From Anarhynchus alexandrinus (Eukaryota; Chordata; Aves; Charadriiformes; Charadriidae), in assembly GCA_008711295.1 (NCBI GenBank), contig VUYV01000188.1, forward strand, positions 62,001-126,000: 64,000 nt of DNA, read 5' to 3'. The position numbers and the translations under genes are program-made. The notes under the pieces were generated by a model. That model was not told the origin of the DNA. It did no database searches and was given only the letters and a program-made list of their open reading frames with translations. Below are positions 37,901 to 47,900 of the stretch, piece by piece. The stretch's first letter is position 1; every line of letters starts with the position of its first letter.

Positions 37901-40427
37901 CTGGGGTTTGTACCTAATTGATGTAATTAGACATACTTTGCAAAAGACGTTTTTGCAGCAAGGCCGGTGGCTGCCAGGCTTCCAGCTTTTTACAGAGTCT
38001 GTATGGACCTTGGTAAGTTTTGTCTTTTAGAAGTGATTCACCAGTTATCTGATCACTGAAAGCTTCCTTTCGAGTTAAACTGAGGTGCCTGTCATTTAAC
38101 CTGGGATCTCAGAGTAAAAAACCAAATTCTGTCACAGAATTGCTATACACCCGTGTAAGCATAAATTATTTAATTAGGCTAGTAAACTGCAAATGCCTTG
38201 CTTCTTGTGTCCAAAAGTAGTTTTGACTTTCACTCATGCAAGGCAGCCTATCATCTTTGCATCAAATATTTCCCATGTATGAGAAATGTAGCCTATCCAG
38301 CACTGTTATTTTTTAAGTGTCAAAAGTGTTAATTGCAAAAGAATCTTTTTCAGTTTAGTATATATATTGAAACAAAAAAAAACCCAAAACAAACAACCAA
38401 AACCAAAAAAACCCTGCTTTGGTTAGTTCTTCCAGATATTAAAATAATTTAATTTACTTGTTGTGCATGGAACTACCCCAAATACTGACCAGTAATTATT
38501 TGATAACTAAAATAAATATGCTTTGAAATAGCTTATTATTTAAAACCTTGCAGAAACTTGCAGTAAAAGTTAAATATATCATTATTTTGAACCTGTATAA
38601 GGTTGTCAGTTTATTTCTGGTACAGTGTTATTTTTTCTTTTTTCCCCTTCTGTCCTAGCAGTCTCTCCAAGTGTATTTTAATCCTTTTTGTTACAACCAT
38701 CTTGTGCAAATATTAAAAGGAAAAAAAAAAAAAAGGAGCATTCTAAGATAATGTAGAACAGATGCAGCTAGTACAGGTCAATGTAATGTTACAGCACAGT
38801 AGGCAATGTCACTTGCTTTAAACATAACATTCTGTGGGTTATCAACCAAATATCTTCCCTTTGAAATAAGAATTAAGCTTATGCTTTGTAGTGATGTCCG
38901 TGAGCTGCCACAGATGAAGCAGCTGAAAGATACAACAGCTGCTTTGATGCATTCAGTCAGTATGGAGGCAAGGTGTCTGATAAATAGCAACTTAAACACT
39001 AACTACTCATCAATGAGCACTTCAGTCAATCAGAACTTAACCAGAGGGGACTGTTTAGCTGATCATACGGAGAAAAACATTCTTTGCTTTTCAGCATTTT
39101 TCTCTAATTATTTACAGTTGATTCCATCCTTTGACTTCTAAAGTGTAAGCAATTTTTTTTCTTTTGGTTTTTTTTTTTTTTTNTTTGGTAAGCAAGAGAG
39201 TCTAATATTTGTGCACTAAAATGTAAGTCTTAGTTTTTCTTTTACAAAAATGGTGTTGAGTAGCCACCTGCCCTCAGACATACAGGAATTCCTTAACAAT
39301 GAATTGTTAGCATTTTCTCATGGTGTACTATGCAAGTACTTTAGTTGTGGGTTTTTTGTTTGTTTTTTAGTCTCGAAGGAATCTTTGTGAAGAAGCCTTG
39401 TTGAAAATTAAAGGTGTTATTAGTTTTACCTTTCAAATGGCTGTTCAAAGGTGCGTGGTCCGAATTCGCTCAGACTTAAAAGCAGAGGTAAGTGCTCAAT
39501 AACCCTCCGGATCCTCACATTATTGCATTCTGTCACACTGAGCTGTTGGGTTTTTTTCTGTGTACTTGTAGGCTTTGGCAACGGCGATAGCATCAACCAA
39601 AGTTATGAAGGCACAGCAAGTTGTGAAAAGTGAAAGTGGTGAGGAGGTAGGATATGTATTTTTCTAAATACCAATTGTTTTAGCTCAGTTGTATCTTTAA
39701 TACCAGTACCTGCGTGCCCATAACATCTGATGCCAGGAAAAATTTTGTAAATGGGAGTGCTACACATAAAGTAAAAGGAGAATAAAGGGTATCCTGTGTC
39801 AGGACACATATCCATAGAACAGTTTTACAGAACTTACTGTTCAGGAGGAGGACAAAAATACTGTAATTGTTTAATTGTTTCTCATTCTCATTCCTTAATG
39901 ATATGAAAAGGATCACAGTGAACCCTTTTTTTTTTTTTTTTTGGCTGCAGTTGCTCCAGTGTTTTTATTTCACAGCTACAGTAAAACGGCTATGTCTTTC
40001 TTTATTTGATATTTTTTTTTTTCTTCCATGTTAAGCCGAAGCTTTTCTTGTGTATCTTCTAAGCATAGTAGATTCCAGATAGTATGTTCCATTTATATTC
40101 TTGCTGTATAGGGGGATGGAGAGGAGTCTCACAACATGCATACACATTCAGGATGATAAGCATACATGTGTAACTTTTGTTCATTCTTTTAAGTTACAAC
40201 ATTTGACATAATTTTAATCTGTTGTGTTTGATCAGATGCTCGTTCCGTTCCAAGATACTCCAGTGGAAGTAGAGCAGAATACAGATCTACCTGAATATTT
40301 ACCAGAAGATGAAAGCCCTTCTAAGGAACAGGACAAAGCAGTGTCTCGTGTTGGGTCACACCCAGAAGGTGCAGGAAGCTGGCTCAGCACGGCAGCAAAC
40401 TTTCTATCGAGATCTTTCTACTGGTGA
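10775..40427 (+). CDS. ARMC1: ARMC1, armadillo repeat-containing protein 1 (complete CDS, six coding exons)
   Basis: Coding join: 10775-10948, 14859-14950, 35743-35932, 39371-39487, 39572-39646, 40236-40427. This is 840 nt: 279 codons plus TGA, against about 282 in human. All introns are GT-AG and the frame is intact. The protein starts [20 protein letters not shown] and ends [16 protein letters not shown]. Residues 1-90 cover the armadillo-type helical repeat. Residues about 140-212 form a ferredoxin-like HMA-type domain lacking the metal-binding CxxC: the loop reads GLDDSSRRN. A disordered acidic stretch then precedes an amphipathic C-terminal segment. Family knowledge: ARMC1 is found in cytosol and at mitochondria, associates with the mitochondrial intermembrane-space bridging (MIB/MICOS) complex and affects mitochondrial distribution; the C-terminus is needed for mitochondrial localisation. 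An in-frame ATG at 10757 would add MHGAEK but has T at -3, so I chose 10775, which has A at -3 and matches the family start. It is divergently paired with MTFR1. Confidence 0.96.
11331..11515 (-). mobile_element. CR1 LINE fragment, 3' end, antisense
   Basis: It begins with the reverse-complement CR1 terminus (TCATAGGATAATTTAGG) followed by an antisense body with CCTCCAGAGGTCATGTAGTC, a variant of GGTCATCTAGTCCAACCC, then GGATGGAGGTTCCATAACCTG and CCTGTTCCAACATTTGACCACC. CR1 elements are 5'-truncated non-LTR retrotransposons. It may continue to about 11550 past an A-rich insertion. Confidence 0.85.
12912..12972 (+). other. ARMC1: candidate cassette (poison) exon in ARMC1 intron 2
   Basis: The 61-nt segment is preceded by TTTATTTTTATATTCAAG, has a TTACTAAG branch-point-like motif about 30 nt upstream of the acceptor, and is followed by a near-perfect donor (GTAG, then GTAAGTG). 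Entering in phase 0 it reads [20 protein letters not shown] with one base left over. Its length is not a multiple of three, so inclusion shifts exon 14859-14950 into another frame and meets TGA at 35779-35781. That stop is more than 150 nt before the exon's donor, a layout expected to trigger nonsense-mediated decay. No transcript evidence is available here. Confidence 0.4.
14297..14690 (-). mobile_element. CR1 LINE fragment, old, antisense
   Basis: A diverged reverse-complement CR1 3' region: AGAAGGGACTTCTGGAAATGATTC, then GTCGTCTGTTCCAGTGTTGAACTACC, then a TTTTTGTAATATCTGATTTGA block (CR1 TTCCTAATATCTAATCTAAA) and finally AGTCTCTCAGCCTTTTCTCATA (CR1 CTCTCAGCCTTTCCTCATA). The landmarks are in the correct order for an antisense copy. 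Divergence indicates an old insertion. Confidence 0.8.
14859..14950 (+). CDS. ARMC1: ARMC1 coding exon 2 (residues 59-88 plus 2 nt)
   Basis: Encodes [20 protein letters not shown] and [10 protein letters not shown], then the first two bases of a lysine codon. Acceptor TTCTTTTAG; donor AAAA followed by GTAAGTT. It completes the armadillo-type repeat. 92 nt, so skipping it would break the frame. Confidence 0.95.
16591..16637 (+). repeat. imperfect AT-rich tandem repeat (TTACATAT units)
   Basis: ATTACATATTACATATAG is followed by TTATATATTACATATTACAT. These are tandem copies of an 8-9 bp TTACATAT-like unit inside ARMC1 intron 3. Confidence 0.7.
20854..20879 (+). mobile_element. CR1 LINE tail fragment
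   Basis: Only the 3' terminus of a sense CR1 is present: CAAACCATTCTATGATTCTATGA. The tandem ATTCTATG octamer is the CR1 end signature. No CR1 body is recognisable upstream, so this is an extreme 5' truncation or a remnant. Confidence 0.7.
22272..22317 (+). repeat. two-copy 28-bp direct repeat
   Basis: The 18-mer TTTTAGTATACTAGTTCA occurs at 22272-22289 and again at 22300-22317. The 10-bp spacer CAGTAGACTAGC-like sequence between them is itself related to the unit. This is a small local duplication in ARMC1 intron 3. Confidence 0.8.
23215..23291 (+). mobile_element. CR1 LINE 3' end fragment, sense
   Basis: CATGGCAGGGGAGTTGGAAC, TAGATGGTCTTAAGGTCCC, TTCCAACCCAAACCATTC and the ATTCTATGATTCTATGA terminus are all in order. 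About 77 bp, only lightly diverged, so relatively recent. Confidence 0.9.
24005..24025 (+). repeat. T21 homopolymer
   Basis: A run of 21 T in ARMC1 intron 3, not attached to any recognised retroelement. Confidence 0.85.
29239..30535 (-). mobile_element. 5'-truncated CR1 LINE with dead reverse-transcriptase ORF, antisense
   Basis: The longest mobile element in the window, about 1.3 kb. The plus strand starts with the reversed 3' terminus (CACAGACTCACAGAATGGCT, GAGGTTGGAAAGGACCTCTG). Read on the minus strand, the far end encodes reverse-transcriptase matter: [19 protein letters not shown] and VDIVF, then [10 protein letters not shown] for the conserved SGVPQGS motif near 30165-30195. The catalytic FADD motif reads SAGD near 30080-30091, which removes an essential aspartate. 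Further on, [15 protein letters not shown] and [16 protein letters not shown] CR1 C-terminal motifs are present but frameshifted. Inactive copy. Confidence 0.92.
31023..31050 (+). repeat. (ACAT)n / (AT)n microsatellite
   Basis: About five ACAT units followed by ATATATATA, in ARMC1 intron 3. Confidence 0.85.
31651..32335 (+). mobile_element. 5'-truncated CR1 LINE, sense, partly open reading frame
   Basis: The copy starts in the CR1 ORF2 C-terminal region and reaches the CR1 terminus TCATTCTGTGATTCTGTG. The frame at 31656-32123 is open for 155 codons and reads [20 protein letters not shown], then [17 protein letters not shown] and [11 protein letters not shown], the characteristic CR1 post-polymerase segment. 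The reading frame breaks near 32030-32050. Good preservation suggests a fairly young insertion. It lacks the polymerase core and cannot be autonomous. Confidence 0.93.
32417..32600 (-). mobile_element. CR1 LINE 3' fragment, antisense
   Basis: TCACAGAATCGCAGAACAGC and CCAGGTTGGAAGGGACCTCG are the reversed CR1 terminus, followed by GATCATCTGGTCATTTCC and the antisense AACCTCCAGCAATGGGGACT and GGAAGGTTGTTCCAGTGAGT blocks. It lies only about 80 bp from an opposite-orientation CR1 at 31651-32335. Confidence 0.88.
33066..33325 (-). mobile_element. CR1 LINE 3' fragment, antisense
   Basis: TCATGGAATCATCACAGAAT, GGGTTGGAAGGGACCTTTAA, then TCATCTAATCCAACCCCTGA and the antisense TTGCTCAGAGCCCCATCCAA and GGATGGGGCATCTATCACCT blocks. 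It is interrupted near 33273 by an A-rich run before a TTTCCTTATATCTAGTCTGA block. Confidence 0.9.
35743..35932 (+). CDS. ARMC1: ARMC1 coding exon 3 (residues 89-152)
   Basis: The first base completes the split lysine codon. The exon then encodes [20 protein letters not shown] through [13 protein letters not shown]. Acceptor TTTTTTCTTTAAG; donor GATTCG followed by GTAAGG. It carries the linker between the armadillo region and the HMA-like domain and the first strand of that domain. A basic RRRKAQ cluster precedes it. Confidence 0.95.
35933..39370 (+). other. ARMC1: ARMC1 intron 4
   Basis: A 3.4-kb intron, donor GTAAGG and acceptor GTTTGTTTTTTAG. It contains an ancient CR1/L3-like remnant (about 36370-36720), an A-rich run near 38372-38412 and a single N at 39183 in a T tract. 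A 111-codon plus-strand open frame at 38806-39141 is present but unrecognised. Confidence 0.9.
36370..36720 (-). mobile_element. ancient CR1/L3-like LINE remnant, antisense
   Basis: Weak but ordered matches to the antisense body of old amniote CR1/L3 elements: GGTGACCAGAATGGCATTTG, a GTCTCACTGAGTC block, CAGAATAACTTCTACGG, CCCCTGTAGATAACACCCCA and GGGCCATGTTTGCCTTTTTA followed by GCTGCCAAACAGCATG. The pattern matches the 'cacccagaatgatgtttgcttttttgc' type of segment. High divergence means a pre-avian insertion. Confidence 0.5.
39371..39487 (+). CDS. ARMC1: ARMC1 coding exon 4 (residues 153-191)
   Basis: Encodes [20 protein letters not shown] and [19 protein letters not shown], 39 codons in phase 0 at both ends. 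It forms the core of the HMA-like fold: first helix, second strand and third strand. The donor is GCAGAG followed by GTAAGT. Confidence 0.96.
39488..39571 (+). other. ARMC1: ARMC1 intron 5 (84 bp)
   Basis: A very short intron, near the lower limit for vertebrate splicing, from GTAAGTGC to TGTACTTGTAG. It is in phase 0 and has a T-rich tract before the acceptor. Confidence 0.93.
39572..39646 (+). CDS. ARMC1: ARMC1 coding exon 5 (residues 192-216)
   Basis: 25 codons, [20 protein letters not shown] then ESGEE, phase 0 at both ends, so it could be skipped without a frameshift. It supplies the last helix of the HMA-like domain. Donor GAGGAG followed by GTAGGA, the weakest donor in the gene. Confidence 0.94.
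39647..40235 (+). other. ARMC1: ARMC1 intron 6
   Basis: 589 bp with a long T run near 39926-39943. No repeat family or exon was recognised. Acceptor TGTGTTTGATCAG. Confidence 0.92.
40236..40427 (+). CDS. ARMC1: ARMC1 terminal coding exon (residues 217-279)
   Basis: Encodes [20 protein letters not shown] through [16 protein letters not shown], then TGA at 40425-40427. The acidic, proline-containing segment is probably unstructured. The final helix is amphipathic with aromatic residues and, by family knowledge, directs mitochondrial association. Its first codon is an ATG by coincidence; it is internal. Confidence 0.96.
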   Translation: MLVPFQDTPVEVEQNTDLPEYLPEDESPSKEQDKAVSRVGSHPEGAGSWLSTAANFLSRSFYW

Positions 40428-41371
40428 CTTGTATTTGGTGTTAAAAGACTGTGTGAATGAACCAACAGGGGGCCAGTTTTCCATTGGTGTGGTGAACTGC
40501 CAAGTGCAATTTGCAATAAATCATCACAAAAGTTTTAGATTAAGCAAATGTATGCTGCATTTTACATTTTATTGGACGTTTAGCCTGATAGGGCAGGGGT
40601 CAAAGGACAGAGGCCTCCAATCAAATTGTTCTTTCATTTGTTTTTCATGTAGATTTTATCGCTTCACTTTTTAAAAATGGGTCCACTGTTATATACCAAA
40701 TGTTTATGCGTATAGAGCTTTAAGTTTAACTTCACACAAAACACACGATAGGGAGAATCCATTTAACTCAAGTCTCAGGGCCTCTGTGAAAGAAAATTCT
40801 TAATAGCTCTAGTTGTGCATTAAATAAAATGCCCTTTTTATTTCTGCATCCCTTTGGACTAGCGTTATTTTGTTTAATTTTCTAGATTTTGCCTCCAGAG
40901 AAAACTATAGTCTGCCTTTTTCTTTTTTTGCCTTTATTTTTGCCAACCATGTTCACAGCGTGAGCGTGAAGTTCCCCTTTTGCTATTAAACTAGAATCAC
41001 TACAGACTTGAAATTTACAACCCTTTTATGTATACTGAATTTTTTCCAGCCTGCCCTTAACCATTGGAGTGCTTGAGATTAAGAAATAAGGGATTGAATA
41101 AACACAAATATGTATACATACATTGTACAGTAAATAAACTAGAACATATTTATAATGATGGGTGTGACTGACTGATGTATATAACTAATAAATACCACTG
41201 ACTGCTGTTTAGGCTAGCTGGGAAGACTGTAGCAAAAAAAGCTGTGGTCTGATGTATTGATGACCCATTGCAGCTCTGTCTGCAGAGAATAGAGGGATGT
41301 GTATTTGGTTAAGAAATGGTGTTCACTGTTAGCAAATAGTTAATGGTAACTGAAACTTCATAAACTTGAAG

Positions 41372-41377
41372 AATAAA
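41372..41377 (+). promoter_or_regulatory. ARMC1: ARMC1 proximal polyadenylation signal
   Basis: AATAAA (GAAGAATAAAGCTG) is followed by a T-containing stretch including CTCTTTTGCC. It would give a 3' UTR of about 970 nt. Earlier hexamers at 40515, 40823, 41097 and 41133 are alternatives. Confidence 0.45.
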
Positions 41378-42464
41378 GCTGAACTGAATGCCTCTTTTGC
41401 CACAGTGCCACACTCATAAATTTTGACTTTAACCCTTTTCATTTTTTTACCTAACAAATCTGATTTGTAATTACTCTTCCTTCCTAACGTCTTTCAGGAG
41501 ACTCCCATGAAAGTACATCAGCTTGTATAGGCTTAAAAACATATGCAAACAATTGGCTCTACCTTGTTACTTACAGACAGTATAGGTTTAAAGATGTCTT
41601 GGTAATTTCTGTGACCAGAAGTGATAATAAAAGCAAAACTTCTGTAGGCAGAGAATAATATATATCTGAGCTGTTAGTAAACACTGTGTGCCTGAGAGGA
41701 TTCAATACACAGTGCTTGAAAGCTGCAGTGCCACTGCTTTGTTGCACCAGACAAACACAGCTGAGAACTTTAAATAATGTTATAAAACTCATTATACAAT
41801 GCTTTTTTGTGGTAATGTATTTGCTATAATATTAATTATATTTACCACTTGGAGACTCAGAAAAAAAAAATATTAATGCATCAAAGTTATTCCCCTGTGC
41901 CTATGCACAAGGAATTAAAAAAAAAAAAAAATCACTGGCTGTCATAATACTACAGAAATACTGAGGAAATGGTAATGTAAAATAATAATGCAGGTCAGAG
42001 TTCACCCACCCAAGTTAATTGTCATTCTAGGATAAAAAAAGAAACAAAAGCTTGTTGGCAGACTAGATGTCTCATGTTTTTTAATATATCTAGTTTATTT
42101 TTGATTCAGGTTTACACGCACAGATTGAAAATACAGGCTTTTCAGGGCATGTATTGCTTTAAATATGTAATACTACTCATATTGCTGTCTAGAATGTTAC
42201 AGTACCAAATGTGTTTGAAAAGTCCTCTGTTCTATAGCCATGAATGCAGAGTTTTCTTTTTCTGCATTAACATCTGTTTGCATTTGCATTACTGCACATC
42301 TATTTACTAAAAGACTACACCCTTTGGATATTAATGGTTCAATACCAGTAGGTATTACAGTTTGTTTGTGCATTCGGTCTGTAGGTGTGCTTTTATGACA
42401 GTATTGCAGCTCTTGTAGAACAGTTTAAGGCATCTGTAAAAGTTTTTGAAATATATTGTAAAAT

Positions 42465-42470
42465 AATAAA
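42465..42470 (+). promoter_or_regulatory. ARMC1: ARMC1 distal polyadenylation signal
   Basis: AATAAA with cleavage expected 10-30 nt downstream and a GT-rich then T-rich element just after (42490-42512). It is the last good signal before intergenic repeats begin. Confidence 0.6.
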
Positions 42471-42490
42471 GGATAATATAACTAAACAAA

Positions 42491-44395
42491 ATATGACTGG
42501 TGCCTTTTTAAATGTTCTGACATTCTTTTAAGCTATTTGTGGTATTAGAAATACATCATCTTCATCATTAATTTAAGAGATGAATGCAGGTGTCCAGTCA
42601 TAGTGAGGCCTTTGCTGCATAGCACAATAGGGGTTTTGTGTATGTTTAGAACATACTTGCATTTTAACGTTTTTCTAAAAAGTAGGTGAGTAAAGCTACT
42701 TAAGGACATCATCTCAAATTAATTCTTAGAGATTTTTTAGGACATTAGCTTTTTTTTTAATAACTGATGCTGTGTAGGTCATATTTTATTAGGGAAATTA
42801 AGAAGAATTGATATTCCTGGAGATACCTCTGATTTTGAAAAAGAAAAAAAAAAAAGACACAGCACAGTCATTAATTTTATGCTTGCGCTTTTGCAGAGGT
42901 CAGATTAAGCATAAGAAGGCCCTTTTACTTTGACCTAAGGAGGTGACCAAAAAAAATAATTGCAAAATTAGAGGCTTCCAAAAAGAAGCTGAACTGGGAG
43001 ACAGAGCACTGGTATCGTGTTACACTAGTTGCAAAGTACTCGATTGCCGAGGAAGCCACCGCATGCTTCCTGGTTTAAGCTCCTGAATTGTCCTAGGGTT
43101 ATAGCTGTGCACAGCATAATAGAATAATCACTACCATGTTTCCTCCTAATAAGAGTAAACGCTGATGGGATAGGTCGAGGCAAAATTGAGGCTCATGGCT
43201 GTGCCTCTGTGAACGGCTGTCAAAGCACTGTAAGCATCCTGCAGTATTGTGAAATACAATATACTCCAGCTTTCCCACTCTGCAATCACCTATGGCTTAT
43301 TCTGTACAAAAATAGCTGTTGTTGCTGAGTTTTGCCATGGGCCATGTAAGCTGATGGGGAGAGTACTGTGTGGGGCTAATTCGGAAGAAAACATTGAATA
43401 CCTAGGCAGATGCAAACTGGCAGGTGTGAAGTACTCCTGTAACTGCCTGCAATGTAAAATAAAATGTGGGTGCTCCTTTTTGCCTGTGAACAAGGCTCCA
43501 GCTGTCAACTAGCAGAGTTTAAAAACATACCTAATAAAAATTAGCAGCAGCATTCCTCCCTGTATTCGTTTTGCAGAAGGCTGGACCGTGTAGTCTTTCT
43601 TCATCTGTACCTAATATTCTGAGTTCCTAAAATGTGAACAAATCTGTTTAAAATTAAGAATTGAAAATAAATGAAGATGGGGATGAGAGTAACCTCTCAA
43701 CCAATCTCAGATTCTGATTGTAATTCCTCACTAAAAGTTGAGAGCACGTTATTTGGCGAAAGGGGGTGGTGAGTGGTGGGGTCACTGGAGACTTCTTCGG
43801 TGAGGTACGGCATCTAATTAGCCTCAGGGGTGAGACTGGCTGTTAAGATTCCTGCTCTGAAGCTTAATATAAAGCTGTTACAAAAAGAAATTGTCCTATT
43901 TCTTGTAGTTTACACGGAACAGGCAATATTCTACTGGTTTAGCCTGCTTTGCATGCAGGTTTTGAACAGAGTTGAAAAAAGCTGATTTAAATTTGCAGCA
44001 TTTTGCATGTATATTGGTTAAAATATGGAGGGTGAGGTCTACCTGTATAAGCTGATGGATGTGCCACATCAGAATTTACATTATTTTAATTTTTTTATGT
44101 TATTGTTCATTTATGTGCACATTGCACTAGGCTTTTTAGTGACTGAAGAGTTAGAGCTTCCCATGTGGAATAAATTAAAATCCATTAAAGCAGTAATAGT
44201 TGTCTGGAGATACAAAAACATCTTGGAGGACATGCATGTTCTTACTGTATTTTTGTGCCAGTTGTCATGGTGGAAGTTGATTATTATGTTAGTATCTGAA
44301 GGCTGCTGTCTCGATCAAGTTCCCAGCAGCTCGGTCTCCTCATGGCATGAAGACTTCACAGAACATTGTAGCTAAATAATTTCTAGCAGTGTTTA
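42491..44395. other. intergenic region downstream of ARMC1
   Basis: AT-rich sequence with no recognised repeat or exon. Open frames at 43249-43512 (87 codons, + strand) and 44025-44375 (116 codons, + strand) have no family signature, and no splice structure was found around them. Confidence 0.6.
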
Positions 44396-44945
44396 ATAGA
44401 ATGGTTAGAGTTGGAAGGTACCTTAAAGATCATCTAGTTCCAACCCCCCTGCCATGGGCAGGGACACCGCTAGAGCAGGTTGCTCACAGCCCCATCCAAC
44501 CCGGCCTTGAACACTTCCAGGGATGGGGCATCTACAACTTCCCTGGGCAACCTGTTCTAGTGTCTCACCACCCTCACAGTACAGAATTTATTCCTAATAT
44601 CTAATCTAAATCTAACCTTCTTCAGTTTGAATCCTATTGCTACACTCCCTGATAAAGGGTCCCTCTCCAGTTCTCCTGTAGGCCCCCTTTAGGTACTGGA
44701 AGGCTGCTATAAGGTCTTCCTGGAGCCTTCTCTTCTCCAGGCTGAACAGCCCCAACTCTCTCAGCCTCTCCTCATAGGAGAGGTTCTCCAGCCCTCTGAT
44801 CATCTTTGTGGCCCTCCTCGGGACCCATTCCAACAGGTCCATGTCCTTCTTGTGCTGAGGACTCCAGAGCTGAACTCCAGGCGGGGTTTCACCAGAGCGG
44901 AGTAGAGGGGCAGAATCACTTCCCCCGACCTGCTGGCCACTTGCC
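44396..44945 (-). mobile_element. 5'-truncated CR1 LINE, antisense, about 550 bp
   Basis: It begins with the reversed CR1 end (ATAGAATGGTTAGAGTTGGA) and continues through TCATCTAGTTCCAACCCCCC, GGTTGCTCACAGCCCCATCC and TTCCTAATATCTAATCTAAA. On the minus strand at 44612-44842 it encodes [20 protein letters not shown] and [20 protein letters not shown], the CR1 ORF2 C-terminal signature. No polymerase core. Confidence 0.93.
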
Positions 44946-47900
44946 CACTGCCTACAGTTCAGATCAGTTAGCCGGCAGTGCTTCTGCTAATCTGGCCAGC
45001 ATTCCTAAGGAGCTGAATAAAATCACAACTGGAACCAAACTTCTTATGTAAAAAGCACTCCTATACCTGCAGTCTATGGCAAAATGTCTGATTGGTGTGA
45101 AAAGGGTCTTTTAAGCAGCAGAAATAAAAAACTGAATACCACAGAACCACCATATGACAGGATCGTTGCTTGCATTTCACCGAATTAAGCGTAAATACTG
45201 AGAATAAGGGAGTACTGCTGCTTTGAAGTGATACCTTGCCGTTTTACACCTCTTCTTGAGGTCCTTCAGGGATGTGGGCATGCTAACCCACCGGTGCAGG
45301 AAATTACCACACCAGCTTCTCCGTGGGAACTGCCCCTCTGGATGTTTGCTGAGGAAAGGGGAGGGTGAGCCACCGCGGGAGTGTGCGGTGAGCTGGCAGG
45401 GAGCCGCTGGCACTGCGCTCTGCTCACACCTAACATCCCACAGACACACCAACAGCCGTCACACGAGGTCTTTACCAAGGTGTTTTCCTACTAGCCTCAT
45501 TTTATAGGCTGCCCAACTGAGTCCACCCACCCAAAACTGCTCAGGAATCCTGGGAAATGCAAGATTTTGTGAGCTGCCTGTGATTTTTAGTTCACGCCTC
45601 ATTACAAAAATAAGCTGAACTGCCCTCCATGTGAACGAGAGGCCTTTGCACTGTCTGGACTCCTCTGGTCTGGAGCAGAAAAGTCAAATGTGTCGTAAGC
45701 AGCTTTCCTTCTTGAGTTATACACTGGATTGCATCGTGAGCCAGGTATGACTGAAAGCCAATTTTCTTCTCGCAATAGTCCTTGCTGATTTGTTGAAGTT
45801 CTAGGGAAGGAAGAACTTTTGGTAACAAATGCCCTTTCTAGTTGTTGTCCCAAAAAATCTTTAGTTGTCTTTGCATGTGTTATGGTATACTCCAAAAGCT
45901 TTGCTGATTTATTTCAGCAGTGCTACGTCCAATACATGCCCGAGGCATTTGCTGTCTTCACATACATTAAAGCACCGCCCTGACGGTGGTGTTTACGCCC
46001 TTTCCAGCATTAGTGGTTTTCAATCCCTAATACGTCTCTAAGAAGGTGTGATCTCCATCACACACCATCACATAGCTGACAGGAATGTGGTATTTCTTTT
46101 CAGTTCCTTTTCAAGAGCATGGACCTCCCCATGGACCATAGGTTGGAAATGATAGCACAAGAAGATGTCCCATTTGTCGTGTGACCTTTTGGCCATGTTT
46201 CCTTCACTGTGGGAGGATCCAGGGTGCGTTGGTTTGTATTAAACTTTGAAGGGCAGGCAGAAGATCCAGCACGGCAACTCCTTTTTTTGGGAAGAATGGG
46301 AGGGAGGGGAGGGAAGCTGGAAGCCAGCTCCCAGAGGTTTCCACTTGCAAAGGGCTGCTCCTCCCAGCCAGAGGAAGAGCACTAATTTAACATTACATTA
46401 GACTGTCTAAAGGTGATGGTTTAATTTGTATTATTGCAAGATTAAGTTTTTTCTGAATACAATCTTAAACTACCATAATAGATTTTTGATTACAAACCCC
46501 TCTGTTGTTAACATGGAAGTCCCACGTTTAATATTGACAAAGCCGTTTGTGTTCATTATCTTGGTATAAAACTAAAAGCTTATACATTGTCCTTGGTTTT
46601 CATGGCTTTGCCTCCTTTGCTACAACAAATATATGCTGTAATGTTTTAGCAAATAACCATTATTGTTTATACACTGTAATTCAGTGGGATGTAGTAAATG
46701 GCATATTTTAAGGAGTCTATTTCTTTGCATATAAAATACCTGTAAAGCTTACTGAAGGTGAAGAGTGGCTACTACTTAGCTCTCAATTGTTGGCTACATT
46801 ACGGAAACAATGAAGATATATCACCCACTATAATAGGGAAATAGCAGCCATTTAACATAGTTGAGCATTAACTCTGTCATTTAGGCTGCTGAAGCAATCT
46901 TATTATTATAGTCAACGTAGCTGGTTTTGTTTCTCCATATGTGGAGATGCTCTGGTGTATAAAATCCATTGCTGTTTGTAACAGTAAATTACATGTGCTC
47001 GAAGGCTACTCTTGCTATTTAAATGAAGTTATATCCGGACCCTTCAACAGAATAAGCAAAGATAAAGTAAATAATGACTGGATTTGAAATCTTTTTCACT
47101 GCAGCAATTTCAACAATGAAAATGCTCTGTGCCATACCGCAAAATTTTGTTCTAAGACAAAAAAAATAGTGCTTTTGTATATAAGCCTTCACTGTGAAAA
47201 CAGTGTCTTGAAACACGACTTTGCAGTGCTTATTACCAAAGAGGTGCCTGTTACCCATTTCAAAGCTAGGACTCTGTAAATGAAAGCTGGTGATGGCTAG
47301 CCCTTCACCTGGGGTGTCTCAAACGTTGTGACTTCTTTAATATTATTTTTGCAGTTTATATTTGTGTGCCTGGGGTGGATGAGTTGAGAATGTCACAGTG
47401 TGCTCTGTTTTCTTTTTTCTTCAGTACATATATATATACCACCCTCAGTATAATGAACCCTGATGCAGATATCACTAGAGCTATAGCTAAATAGTCAGGT
47501 ACAATTCAATCAAGGGGCTATAAATTACAAAAGGGAAATGGTAGTTATTAGGGGAAACCACCAAAAATAGCTGTAGAACGTTTAAAAATTGTAACATATC
47601 TAAATTTAAAAAAAATGCTTTATTGAGACACTATTCTTAACATAAAAGAAAATACCTAAGGAAGCACAATATCTCTCTGTAGAGTAGATTGACATCTGGT
47701 AAACTACAGTAAGAGCTAGACCGGACTATTACTTGTGAAGACCCTTAGTGTATAAAAGCTCCCTGCATTATTTAAATTAATTGGAGTAAGTAGAAGAAAT
47801 GAAAAAAAACCTAATGCCACAAAATGAAGTGAAAGCTTGAATGTAGCCCAGCCCTCCCTGGTCCTTTTCTGCCCCTTGTCCCACACCATCACACCAGACT

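Larger units (their letters stand above)
40428..42490 (+). other. ARMC1: ARMC1 3' UTR (probable extent)
   Basis: No coding potential follows the stop codon. AATAAA hexamers occur at 40515-40520, 40823-40828, 41097-41102, 41133-41138, 41372-41377 and 42465-42470. The last is followed by TGACTGGTGCCTTTTT, a GU/U-rich downstream element, so I take about 42490 as the distal end. Shorter isoforms are likely. The region is free of CR1 copies, consistent with transcribed UTR. Confidence 0.65.

Noticed and set aside
38806..39141. 111-codon plus-strand frame in ARMC1 intron 4
   Set aside because: Protein-like in parts ([20 protein letters not shown]) but with no recognised family, no acceptor/donor pair and an overlapping opposite-strand frame; kept only as a note.
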